A model generated the notes under the pieces. It saw only the letters and a list, made by a program, of their open reading frames with translations. It had not been told where the DNA came from and did not search any database. From Candidatus Gastranaerophilales bacterium (GTDB taxonomy: Bacteria; Cyanobacteriota; Vampirovibrionia; Gastranaerophilales; Gastranaerophilaceae): a stretch of 64,000 nt of DNA. Positions 32,993 through 41,419 of this stretch are shown one piece after another. Position numbers and translations under genes: made by a program. Every line of letters starts with the position of its first letter. Position 1 is the stretch's first letter. The stretch covers positions 1 through 64,000 of the forward strand of contig CAJOJE010000005.1 in NCBI GenBank assembly GCA_905234865.1. Reading direction: 5' to 3'.

Positions 32993-33888
32993 ATATCTTA
33001 ATAACAGGTGCCACAGGTTTTATCGGTTGTTCATTTTTAAAATATATAAAAGATAACAGACTTTTTAAAAATGATAAAATAATTCTTCTTACCTCTAAAA
33101 AACTTGAAGAGTACGAGTGTGTTTTGCATAAAAATTACACTTTTGCCAAAAGTGATTTCAAAGACGTTACAATTGATGTAATTTTACATCTGGGCGGTTT
33201 TTCTCCCCATGATAATGAGGCTCAAAATGATGTATTGAAAAATTTATCAAGCATCGTTAATACAAAATATTTATTGGATAATTTGCCGAATATTCCAAAG
33301 AAAATCATATTCTCTTCATCAATTGCCGTATACGACTTTTTGAAAATTAATGAGCCGATAACGGAATTAACTCCTGCATGCGGTATGTCTATGTACGGTT
33401 TATCAAAATTAATGCAGGAAAAAATATTGGAAAGATATTCGACAGAAAATTCGATATCAAGTTCGATTTTAAGATTGGGTGTAATATATGGCGGAAACGT
33501 AGAATATTCTCAACTAATTCCGGTTTTTGCAAAAAACATAATTGATAATAAATCCCTAAAGCTCTTTAACGGAGGGGATAATTTAAAAAACTTCATTTAT
33601 ATTGATGATATTAACAGAATACTTTATAAATGTATTTCTTCTTTTGAAAGCGAAGGCATTGTAAACATTGTGGGAGAAGAAAATGTTGCAATAAAAGATG
33701 TTGCCTCCATGCTCTATAAAATTGCACAAAAAACTCCCGATTTTCAATTTGTAAATTCTGTAATAGGAAAATTTGATTGCGTTTTTGATAATTCAAAAAT
33801 GGTAAAATTGTTTGGAAACAATAAAATAAATTTAGAACAAGGACTGAAACTTGCATATAACACCATTTATAATAAGGAGCAAAAGTAA
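32989..33888 (+). CDS. NAD-dependent sugar epimerase/dehydratase (extended SDR)
   Basis: 299 residues with a GTG start overlapping the previous stop (GTGA). NILITGATGFIGCSFLKYI is the NAD-binding Gly motif, FSSSIAVYDF carries the catalytic Ser, and MYGLSKLMQEKIL holds the YxxxK pair. An epimerase, dehydratase or reductase acting on a nucleotide sugar is expected. It lies between ATP-grasp copy 1 and the acyltransferase, in the module that makes the unusual residue. Confidence 0.87.
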   Translation: MNILITGATGFIGCSFLKYIKDNRLFKNDKIILLTSKKLEEYECVLHKNYTFAKSDFKDVTIDVILHLGGFSPHDNEAQNDVLKNLSSIVNTKYLLDNLPNIPKKIIFSSSIAVYDFLKINEPITELTPACGMSMYGLSKLMQEKILERYSTENSISSSILRLGVIYGGNVEYSQLIPVFAKNIIDNKSLKLFNGGDNLKNFIYIDDINRILYKCISSFESEGIVNIVGEENVAIKDVASMLYKIAQKTPDFQFVNSVIGKFDCVFDNSKMVKLFGNNKINLEQGLKLAYNTIYNKEQK

Positions 33889-34569
33889 ATGGGTATTTTT
33901 AAAAAAATTTTTAAGAAAAAGAAGAAACCCGTATATTCTATTAAAGGGCAAAACAATAAAATTTTCATAATTGAAAACGGAGAAAAAATAGAACTCGAGA
34001 ATGACGTAATTTCGGGGTTGAATATTGAAATTGAAGGTAATAACAATGTTATTACTCTTGAAAAGCCTTTTCGATTTATTGATTCAAGAATTTTAATCTT
34101 GAAAAACGACACTGTTATAAATATCAAAAAAACAAAATATTCAATAGTTAATACATACATTGAATGCATACAGCCAACCGGCGTTCAGATTTTAAATATA
34201 GGCGAAAACGTTTCAATAGGAGGAAGTAAAATCTATATATACGGCAACGGCGCAAAATGCAATATAGGTGTAGATTGTCAATTTTCTGACGGTGTTATTA
34301 TTATGACGGGTGACGGTCATAAAATTACGGATAATATTACGAGCAAAATAATAAATTCGGGAAAAAATACCGTTGAAATAGGTAACCATGTTTGGCTTTC
34401 AAGAAATGTTACGGTTTTAAAAAACGTGGTTATTCCGAACAATTGCGTAATCGGTACGGGAAGTATCGTAACGAAAAGTCCCGAACAAAAAGAAAATTGT
34501 ATTTTGGCAGGAACTCCCGCAAAAATTATAAAAGAAAATATTACTTGGGATAGGGAAGAAAATTTTTAA
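33889..34569 (+). CDS. Hexapeptide-repeat acyltransferase
   Basis: 226 residues. A Lys-rich N-terminus is followed by a left-handed beta-helix with hexapeptide turns (VSIGGSKIYIYGNGAKCNIGVDCQF, VEIGNHVWLSRNVTVLKNVVIPNNCVIGTGSIVTK) and the closing block ILAGTPAKIIKENITW. His in GDGHKIT and GNHVW is the usual catalytic region. Transfer of an acetyl group to a sugar hydroxyl or amine is expected; acetylation of a 3-amino sugar would complete a Fuc3NAc or Qui3NAc pathway (inference). Confidence 0.85.
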   Translation: MGIFKKIFKKKKKPVYSIKGQNNKIFIIENGEKIELENDVISGLNIEIEGNNNVITLEKPFRFIDSRILILKNDTVINIKKTKYSIVNTYIECIQPTGVQILNIGENVSIGGSKIYIYGNGAKCNIGVDCQFSDGVIIMTGDGHKITDNITSKIINSGKNTVEIGNHVWLSRNVTVLKNVVIPNNCVIGTGSIVTKSPEQKENCILAGTPAKIIKENITWDREENF

Positions 34570-34578
34570 GGCAAATGA

Positions 34579-36216
34579 ATGAGAGTCTGTGATTATATTG
34601 CAAAATATTTTAAAAAAATAAACATAGATAAAGTTTTTGGATTTCAAGGAGGCGCAATTACTCCTTTAATTGATTCTATCGCACTTGAAGGAATAAAATA
34701 TTATCAGGCTTGTCATGAGCAGGCGGCGGGGTTTATGGCGGATTCGGTTTCAAGAATAGAAGGCAGGCTGTCTGTCGCTATGGCGACAAATGGTCCCGGA
34801 GTCACAAATTTAATTACATCAATTGCAAATGCTTATCTTGATAATGCACCTGTTTTATTTATAACGGGACAAGTAGCAACTGCCGATATCAAAACCGATA
34901 ATATTCGCCAAAACGGTTTTCAGGAGGTTGATACCGTAAAAATAGCACAGTCTGTTACAAAATACGCAGCTTTAGTAAAAAACACGAATGATGTTTTGTA
35001 CGAGCTTCAAAAAGCGGTATATATCACAAAAGAAGGAAGATGCGGTGCGGTTTTATTGGATTTTCCGCTTGATATTTTAATGAGCGAAATTGATATTGAA
35101 AAACAAAGGGAATTTATACCCGATATAAAAATAAAAAATGATTTCAAAATTGATGAAACACTTGAACTTTTAAAAAAATCAAAGCGCCCCGTTGCACTGA
35201 TTGGAGGCGGAGTAAGACAAGCAGGCGCAATTAAAGAAGTAAATGAATTTATTTCAAAAACCTCAATTCCGACGGTTTCAACTCTTATGGGAAAAGATAC
35301 GGTGTTTGGAAATTCTGCGGGTTTTTCAGGGTTATACGGCTTAACGGGCGCTAATTTAGCAATTTATAATTCTGATTTATTGATTGTGTTCGGTTCAAGA
35401 TTATCAAAAAGGCAATTTGGAAAAAATATTGAAAATTATGCTCCAAGTGCCAAAATAATTCAGATTGATACAGATAAAAGCGAATGTAATCATGTTGTAA
35501 AATCTGACATTTTTATTAATTGTGATATAAAAGAATTTCTATCAAACTTAAATAAAAATAATCTTCCCGTATGCCCGACGGAATGGATAGAAAAAATTAA
35601 AGAATATAAAGAAAAATACAAAAACGATATTTATGTAAATCATGATAACGATCCGATTAAAATAATCGAAAAAATAAGTTCAATTGCCCTAAATAACGCA
35701 ATTATAACGACCGATGTCGGACAAAATCAAATGTGGTGCGCCCAAGGCTGGAAAATTAAAAAGGGACAAAGATTTTTAACTTCAGGCGGTTTAGGCTGCA
35801 TGGGATTTTCGCTTCCTGCGGCAATCGGGGCTTCAATAGTATCAAATGCTCAAATTATTGCATTTACGGGTGACGGCGGATTTCAGATGAATTTGCAGGA
35901 ATTGCAGACTATTAAAACCTATGATTTAAATGTAAAAATCGTAATTTTTAACAATAATTCTTTGGGAATGATACAAGAAAACCAGTATAAATACCTAAAT
36001 TCCCGCTACATCGGAACAAAAGAAGGATATTATTGCCCGGATATTAAAAAAATAGCATTTGCTTATGATATCAATTATTATAATGAAAATAAAATTACGG
36101 ATTTTTTAGCCGACAATGAGGCTTCTATACTTGAAATAAAATTAAAACAAGAACCGACAAGGCTTCTTATTAAATATGATAAAAAAAATGTGTATGATGA
36201 AGAAAAAATATTTTAA
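34579..36216 (+). CDS. Acetolactate-synthase-like TPP enzyme (copy 1)
   Basis: 545 residues with three domains of the ALS/pyruvate-oxidase family. The N-domain has the TPP-activating Glu47 in ACHEQAAGFMADS and ATNGPGVTNLITSIANAYLDNAPVLFITGQ. The middle domain resembles the family's FAD or nucleotide-binding domain (LIVFGSRLSKRQFG). The C-domain holds TGDGGFQMNLQELQTIK...IFNNNS, the TPP/Mg motif. True ALS is unlikely because two copies lie within a polysaccharide locus. Known relatives in such loci include YerE, which adds a two-carbon unit from pyruvate to a keto-sugar; that is the best model, not proof. Confidence 0.82.
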   Translation: MRVCDYIAKYFKKINIDKVFGFQGGAITPLIDSIALEGIKYYQACHEQAAGFMADSVSRIEGRLSVAMATNGPGVTNLITSIANAYLDNAPVLFITGQVATADIKTDNIRQNGFQEVDTVKIAQSVTKYAALVKNTNDVLYELQKAVYITKEGRCGAVLLDFPLDILMSEIDIEKQREFIPDIKIKNDFKIDETLELLKKSKRPVALIGGGVRQAGAIKEVNEFISKTSIPTVSTLMGKDTVFGNSAGFSGLYGLTGANLAIYNSDLLIVFGSRLSKRQFGKNIENYAPSAKIIQIDTDKSECNHVVKSDIFINCDIKEFLSNLNKNNLPVCPTEWIEKIKEYKEKYKNDIYVNHDNDPIKIIEKISSIALNNAIITTDVGQNQMWCAQGWKIKKGQRFLTSGGLGCMGFSLPAAIGASIVSNAQIIAFTGDGGFQMNLQELQTIKTYDLNVKIVIFNNNSLGMIQENQYKYLNSRYIGTKEGYYCPDIKKIAFAYDINYYNENKITDFLADNEASILEIKLKQEPTRLLIKYDKKNVYDEEKIF

Positions 36217-36261
36217 TTATTTTATGTTAGAATTAACTAAAGCAATTTGAGGAATTTACGG

Positions 36262-37185
36262 ATGAAATGGATTAAAAAAGGTTTTCTTTGTGATTGTAAT
36301 ACTTTTGACCTTGATTGGTACAAAAAAAATACAATGACGCCCCTGCCTTATTTAAAAGGAGATGTTTTAAGAATTTACCTTACGATGTGTGATAGTGAAA
36401 ATCAAGGAAGAGTGGGTTACATAGATTTAAACCCGAATAATCCTTCCGAGATTTTGGGTTTTTCCGATACTCCCGCACTGGATTTAGGGGAGGTTGGGAC
36501 TTTTGATGAAAACGGGGTTTTGCCGACATCATTATTAGAAGAAAACGGAAAATTATACCTTTATTATTCAGCTTATCAAAAGCAGGTTTCAATTCCTTAT
36601 ACGATTTATTCCGGGTTAGCTGTGAGTGAAGATTATGGTGATAGCTTTAAAAGAGTTTCAAATGCGCCTATATTGGATAGAATTAATAACGAACTTCATC
36701 AGCGCTCCGCTATTGAAGTTATGAAAAAAGACGGGCATTATAAAATGTGGTATACGGCAAACGTCGGCTGGATTGATAACGGAATTCATCTTGCGCCAAA
36801 GTATGACATAAAATATTTAGAATCAAATTCAATCGATAAATGGTATGATATTCCAAAACCCTCTTTAGAATTAAAAGGGGATGAATACGGGCTTACAATG
36901 CCTCAAGTTTTCTTTGAAGACGATAAATATAAAATGATTTATTCGATAAGAAGCATTTCAAAAGGATACCGCTTGGGGTATGCCGAATCAATTGACGGCA
37001 TAAAATTTATCCGCATGGATGAAAAAATGGAAATTGACGTATCAAAAGAGGGGTTTGACTCTGAAATGATATGCTTTGGAAAAACTTTTAAATATAAAAA
37101 TAAAATTTACTTATTCTATTGCGGAAATCATTACGGCATAGGCGGTTTGGGGTATGCTGAATTAGAAGGAGAAAAAATTGGCTAA
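36262..37185 (+). CDS. Five-bladed beta-propeller (GH43/GH32-like) protein
   Basis: 307 residues from ATG 36262, with GAGG nine bases upstream; a TTG at 36247 is less likely. Repeated propeller-blade patterns: KLYLYYSAYQ, SGLAVSEDYGDSFKRVSNAPIL, HYKMWYTANVGW, KYKMIYSIRSISKGYRLGYAESIDGI, KIYLFYCGNHYGIGGLGYAE. There is no signal peptide, so it acts in the cytoplasm, which makes a catabolic glycosidase unlikely. Similar proteins appear in O-antigen and capsule loci with unknown roles. It sits directly ahead of the second ATP-grasp/TPP pair and overlaps it by 8 bases. Confidence 0.7.
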   Translation: MKWIKKGFLCDCNTFDLDWYKKNTMTPLPYLKGDVLRIYLTMCDSENQGRVGYIDLNPNNPSEILGFSDTPALDLGEVGTFDENGVLPTSLLEENGKLYLYYSAYQKQVSIPYTIYSGLAVSEDYGDSFKRVSNAPILDRINNELHQRSAIEVMKKDGHYKMWYTANVGWIDNGIHLAPKYDIKYLESNSIDKWYDIPKPSLELKGDEYGLTMPQVFFEDDKYKMIYSIRSISKGYRLGYAESIDGIKFIRMDEKMEIDVSKEGFDSEMICFGKTFKYKNKIYLFYCGNHYGIGGLGYAELEGEKIG

Positions 37186-38248
37186 AATTTTATTAACGGG
37201 GGCAGGAAGCGCACAGGCAACGGGAGTTGCAAATTGCTTATCAATGGATAAAAGCGAAAAAAACGAAATAATAGGAGCAAGCTGTGATAAGTATGATTTA
37301 ATGCTCTCTCGTTTTGACAGAAAATATCTCCTCCCTCATTCAACATCAAAAGAGTATGAAGAAAAATTGTTAAATTGCTTGAAAATCGAAAAGCCCGATA
37401 TGATTCATTTTCAACATGACAGAGAACTATATTCCGCAAGTAGATTCAGAGAAAAAATCGAAAATTTGGGAGTAAAAATGCTTATTCCCGATAACGAAAC
37501 AATTGATACCTGCGTTCATAAATATAAATCGTGGAAAAAATTTAAAGCGTACGGAATTAAAGTGCCCGAAAATATTATTATAAATGATGAAACCGATTTA
37601 AAAAGAGCTTTTGAAGAATTGGGCGGCAAAAAAGGTACGATTTGGCTTCGTGCAATGTCAATCGGAGGCGGAGGAAAGGGCTCATTACCCGTTAGTGATT
37701 ATGAAACGGCTTACGATTGGATAAATAATGCAAACGGCTGGTGCGATTTTGTGGCGGCCGAATTATTGACCAAAGAAACAGTAACTTGGCTGTCTTTATG
37801 GTATAAAGGCGAACTTATCGCAGCGCAAGGGAGAAAAAGAGCGGGCTGGGCACATAGTGCTTTAGCTCCGTCAGGAGTAACGGGAGTTACGAGAATAGGC
37901 ATTACATATTCAAACCCCCTTGTTGATGAAATCGGGAAAAAAGCATGCCTTGCCGTAAGCGAATGCCCAAACGGGGTGTATGGCGTAGATATGACTTATG
38001 ATGATAACGGAATACCAAACCCGACCGAAATTAATATCGGAAGATTTTTTACGACGGTTGAATTTTTTGCTCAAGGAGGGCTTAATTTACCCGTTATTTT
38101 AAAAGATTTATGTTTATATGATAAAAAACCGGACGGTGCACCCTTTATTAACCCTTTGCAAGACGGGTTATTATGGATTAGGGGAATGGACACTAAACCC
38201 TTGCTTACGACGGAAGAAAATATTAATTCGGAGATAAAAGAAATATGA
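37178..38248 (+). CDS. ATP-grasp ligase of polysaccharide locus (copy 2)
   Basis: 356 residues, TTG start (LAKILLTGAGSAQATGV). It aligns along its whole length with the copy at 31925-32992: CVHKYKSWKKFKAYGIKVPENI, WLRAMSIGGGGKGSLP, NGWCDFVAAELLT, SGVTGVTRIG, YGVDMTYDDNGIPNPTEINIGRFFTTVEFF, GLLWIRGMDTKP. All ATP-grasp motifs are kept, so both copies look active. Divergence between copies is mostly in the substrate-facing N-terminal third. Overlaps the TPP gene by 4 bases. Confidence 0.8.
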   Translation: MAKILLTGAGSAQATGVANCLSMDKSEKNEIIGASCDKYDLMLSRFDRKYLLPHSTSKEYEEKLLNCLKIEKPDMIHFQHDRELYSASRFREKIENLGVKMLIPDNETIDTCVHKYKSWKKFKAYGIKVPENIIINDETDLKRAFEELGGKKGTIWLRAMSIGGGGKGSLPVSDYETAYDWINNANGWCDFVAAELLTKETVTWLSLWYKGELIAAQGRKRAGWAHSALAPSGVTGVTRIGITYSNPLVDEIGKKACLAVSECPNGVYGVDMTYDDNGIPNPTEINIGRFFTTVEFFAQGGLNLPVILKDLCLYDKKPDGAPFINPLQDGLLWIRGMDTKPLLTTEENINSEIKEI

Positions 38249-39891
38249 TAACCGTTGCAAAATACATTGCAAAATTTCTTATATCAAAAGATGTAAAGCA
38301 TATATTCGGTTTTCAGGGTTCTGCCATGTTGAAAATTTTGGATGAAGCGGCAAGTCTTGGTATTAACTATATCCAAAATTTTAATGAGCAGGCTTCGGGC
38401 TTTGCGGCAGACGCTTATGCAAGAGTAAATAAAAAATTGGGCGTTGCAATTGCAACTTCAGGCCCCGGTGCCGTTAATTTAATCGGCGGAATTGCAAATG
38501 CTTATCAAGATTCAATACCCGTTTTATTTATAACGGGTCAAGACTATTTAACCTCTCTTAAAAATGATAACGGCGCAAGACAAAACGGTTTTCAGGATTT
38601 AGACATTGTAAGTGCGGTTAAAAATTTAACAAAATATGCGGTTTTATTGGATGACCCGAATAATGTAAAGTATGAACTTGAAAAAGCATATTATCTTGCA
38701 ACAAACGGAAGATGCGGTTCCGTTTTAATTGATGTTCCGATTGATGTTCAATTTATGGAGGTGGATGAAAACAATTTAAAAGGGTTTGAAATTCCAAAAA
38801 AAGAAGAATTTGACTATAAAATAAATGATGTTATTAAACTTTTAAAAAATTCTAAACGTCCCGTCATTTTAGCAGGAGGCGGAATACAGACTTCATGTGC
38901 TAAAGAAGAATTAAAAGAACTTAACCTAAAAACAAAAATCCCCGTTGTTACAACTCTTATGGGGGGTGATTGTTTTGAAGATAAATTGGGCTTTTCGGGG
39001 TTACACGGAAACAGTGTTTCAAACCTTGCAATTTTAAAAGCGGATTTAATTTTAGCGCTCGGCACAAGATTATCCATAAAACAAACGGGAAAAATTAAAG
39101 AAAATTATACAAATGCAAATATTGTTCACGTTGATATCGATAAAACGGAATTAAAAAGAACTTTTTTAAATGAAACTTTATCGATTAAAGGAGATGTTAA
39201 GGAATTTTTAAATAAAATAAATAAGGAAAATTTCTCGATTAATATTGAAAATTGGCTTAGTTTAATTGAAGAATGGAAAAATAAATTTGAAGATACGATT
39301 TGTGATAAAAATTCAAAGTTAGACCCCGTTATTTTTTTAAGAGAAATAACAAAATATATTAAAGATGATACGGTAATAACAACCGATGTCGGCGCAAATC
39401 AAATGTGGACAAATCAGGCGCTAAGATTAAAAAATAATCAAAGACTTTTAAATTCAGGCGGTTTTGGCGCTATGGGATATTCTTTACCTGCCGCAATAGG
39501 AGCGTCATACGTTGCACCACTTTGCGTTTCAATAACGGGTGATGGCGGATTGCAGATGAATTTGCAGGAATTAAATACTTTATCTTTAAGAAGAAATAAC
39601 GTAAAATGTTTTGTTTTTAACAATAACAATTTAGCGCTTATGAGGGATTGTCAAAAAAGATATTACAATTCTCATTTTTGGGGAAATAACGAAAAAGAAT
39701 TTACATGTCCCGATATTAAAAAATTAGCGGATACCTTTAATTTAAAATATGAAAAAATTGAAGATAAAGACGATTTTTCAAAATTAAAAGATATTTTTTC
39801 AAATAACGAACCATATTTAATTGATGTTATTTTAGATAAAGATACAAAACTTTTAAACAGATATGATGATAAGGCGCTAAAAAATGAGTAA
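38245..39891 (+). CDS. Acetolactate-synthase-like TPP enzyme (copy 2)
   Basis: 548 residues, paralogue of 34579-36216. The activating Glu48 sits in FNEQASGFAADAYAR (Asn-Glu here, against His-Glu in copy 1), followed by ATSGPGAVNLIGGIANAYQDSIPVLFITGQ. The C-domain has TGDGGLQMNLQELNTLSL...FNNNN. It shares LLDDPNNVKYELEKAYYLATNGRCGSVLIDVPIDVQ with the same region of copy 1. The change next to the catalytic Glu suggests a different acceptor. It overlaps the ATP-grasp gene upstream and the HAD gene downstream (8 bases). Confidence 0.82.
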   Translation: MITVAKYIAKFLISKDVKHIFGFQGSAMLKILDEAASLGINYIQNFNEQASGFAADAYARVNKKLGVAIATSGPGAVNLIGGIANAYQDSIPVLFITGQDYLTSLKNDNGARQNGFQDLDIVSAVKNLTKYAVLLDDPNNVKYELEKAYYLATNGRCGSVLIDVPIDVQFMEVDENNLKGFEIPKKEEFDYKINDVIKLLKNSKRPVILAGGGIQTSCAKEELKELNLKTKIPVVTTLMGGDCFEDKLGFSGLHGNSVSNLAILKADLILALGTRLSIKQTGKIKENYTNANIVHVDIDKTELKRTFLNETLSIKGDVKEFLNKINKENFSINIENWLSLIEEWKNKFEDTICDKNSKLDPVIFLREITKYIKDDTVITTDVGANQMWTNQALRLKNNQRLLNSGGFGAMGYSLPAAIGASYVAPLCVSITGDGGLQMNLQELNTLSLRRNNVKCFVFNNNNLALMRDCQKRYYNSHFWGNNEKEFTCPDIKKLADTFNLKYEKIEDKDDFSKLKDIFSNNEPYLIDVILDKDTKLLNRYDDKALKNE

Positions 39892-40504
39892 CATATTCTT
39901 TGATTTGGACGGAACCCTGATTAATTCGGAACACAGGCTGTATAACCTTTTTGTTGAACTGTGTCCGAACTGTAATATGACTTATGAAGAATATTGGAAA
40001 ATAAAAAGACAAAGATATACACAAAAGAATTTTTTGAAAAAATATTTTAATTTTACCGATATTGAATGTGAAAATTTTCACAAAACCTACCTTTTAAAAG
40101 TGGAAGAGGAAAAAAGACTTGAAGAGGACTTTTTAAAAGAAGGAGTTATTGAGGTTCTTCAAAAGCTTTATAAAAAGTATGATTTATACGTTGTTACAAA
40201 TCGCCAATCAAAAGAATTAACCCTGAAAGAATTAGAAAAATTCAATATTAAACAATATTTTAAAGATATTTTAGTGACCGAACAAAAAATAACAAAAGTT
40301 GATTTAATTAAAAAAAATGTTCAAATTTCTCATATTGATGTTATGATTGGTGATACGGGCGAAGATATCAAATGCGCTAAAGCACTTGGTATTAAATCAA
40401 TAGCAATAAGCTGGGGCGTTTTAAATAAAGAAATTTTAAAAGAATACTCCCCAAACGGTATTATAGATGAGGTTATGGAACTTGAAAACCATATTATACA
40501 ATAG
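39884..40504 (+). CDS. HAD-superfamily phosphatase
   Basis: 206 residues. FFDLDGTLINSEHRL is motif I with the nucleophile Asp; VVTNRQSKELT is motif II; a Lys in KVDLIKKN is motif III; MIGDTGEDIKCAKALGIKSIAISWG is motif IV. Phosphoglycolate-phosphatase-like, with a helical cap after motif I. In this operon it probably dephosphorylates a small intermediate, perhaps the acid used by the ATP-grasp enzyme, which is inference from order only. The next gene begins inside its 3' end. Confidence 0.87.
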   Translation: MSNIFFDLDGTLINSEHRLYNLFVELCPNCNMTYEEYWKIKRQRYTQKNFLKKYFNFTDIECENFHKTYLLKVEEEKRLEEDFLKEGVIEVLQKLYKKYDLYVVTNRQSKELTLKELEKFNIKQYFKDILVTEQKITKVDLIKKNVQISHIDVMIGDTGEDIKCAKALGIKSIAISWGVLNKEILKEYSPNGIIDEVMELENHIIQ

Positions 40505-41417
40505 CGAATTTAAAAATATTTGGGATGAATTTGTTGATAATTCCAAAAACGGAACGTTTATGTTGAAACGTGATTATATGGATTATCATTCAGACAGGTT
40601 TAAAGATTTTTCTTTAATGTTTTATGAAGATGAAAAATTAATTGCAATTATGCCAAATTCAATTCATAACGATGAAATTCGCTCCCATGGCGGTTTAACA
40701 TACGGCGGAATCGTCACAAACAGAAAAATGACCGCCCGGAAAATGCTTGATTTATTTTCTTCGATGAAAGAATTTTTAAAAGAAAACGGAATTAAAAAAG
40801 TTATTTACAAAGCAATTCCCTCTTTTTATCATCTTTATCCGTCCGATGAAGATATGTATGCTTTATTTAGAAATAATGCAAAATTAATAAGACGTGATAT
40901 TTCAACCACAATTTTAATGGAAGATAAAATTAAATTTTCCGATTTAAGAAGAAGAGGAGCGAAAAAAGCCTTAAAAAACGGTTTAGAAGTTAAAACAAGC
41001 GAAGATTGGGAAGAATATATCAATCTGTTGGCAAAAGTTCTTGAAGAACACCATGGTACAAAGCCCGTCCATAGCGCAGATGAAATTAAAAAACTGGCAG
41101 ATAATTTCCCGAATAATATTAAACTTTATTGCGCTTATGATAAAGAAAACAAAATGTATGCGGGCGTCGTAATTTTTGATACAAAACAAACGGCGCATGC
41201 TCAATATATTGCAAACTCTAACGAAGGCAGGGAAATCGGCGCACTTGATTTAGTTTTTGATTATTTAATTAATCAAGAATATAAAGATAAAAAGTTTTTT
41301 GATTTCGGTATTTCAAATGAACATGGCGGTTTAATCTTAAATAACGGACTTATAAGCCAAAAAGAAGGTTTTGGCGGTAGGGGCGTAGTTTATGATTTTT
41401 ATGAAATGGAGATTTAA
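40482..41417 (+). CDS. FemAB/GNAT-like acyl or aminoacyl transferase
   Basis: About 311 residues from a TTG at 40482 preceded by GAGG (40469-40472, nine bases); an ATG at 40467 gives a 316-residue form. KNIWDEFVDNSKNGTFMLKRDYMDYHSDRF at the start, SHGGLTYGGIV in the middle, a second acyltransferase half (KLYCAYDKENKMYAGVVIFDTKQTAHAQYIANSNEGREIGALDLVFDYLI) and FFDFGISNEHGG at the end. This double-GNAT layout is that of FemAB-like proteins found in polysaccharide loci. It probably adds an acyl or aminoacyl group to a sugar. It overlaps the HAD gene by 23 bases. Confidence 0.75.
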   Translation: MKTILYNSEFKNIWDEFVDNSKNGTFMLKRDYMDYHSDRFKDFSLMFYEDEKLIAIMPNSIHNDEIRSHGGLTYGGIVTNRKMTARKMLDLFSSMKEFLKENGIKKVIYKAIPSFYHLYPSDEDMYALFRNNAKLIRRDISTTILMEDKIKFSDLRRRGAKKALKNGLEVKTSEDWEEYINLLAKVLEEHHGTKPVHSADEIKKLADNFPNNIKLYCAYDKENKMYAGVVIFDTKQTAHAQYIANSNEGREIGALDLVFDYLINQEYKDKKFFDFGISNEHGGLILNNGLISQKEGFGGRGVVYDFYEMEI

Positions 41418-41419
41418 AA

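Noticed and set aside
34579-39891. ilvB acetolactate synthases of branched-chain amino-acid synthesis.
   Set aside because: There are two copies without ilvN, ilvC or ilvD, in the middle of sugar-nucleotide genes.
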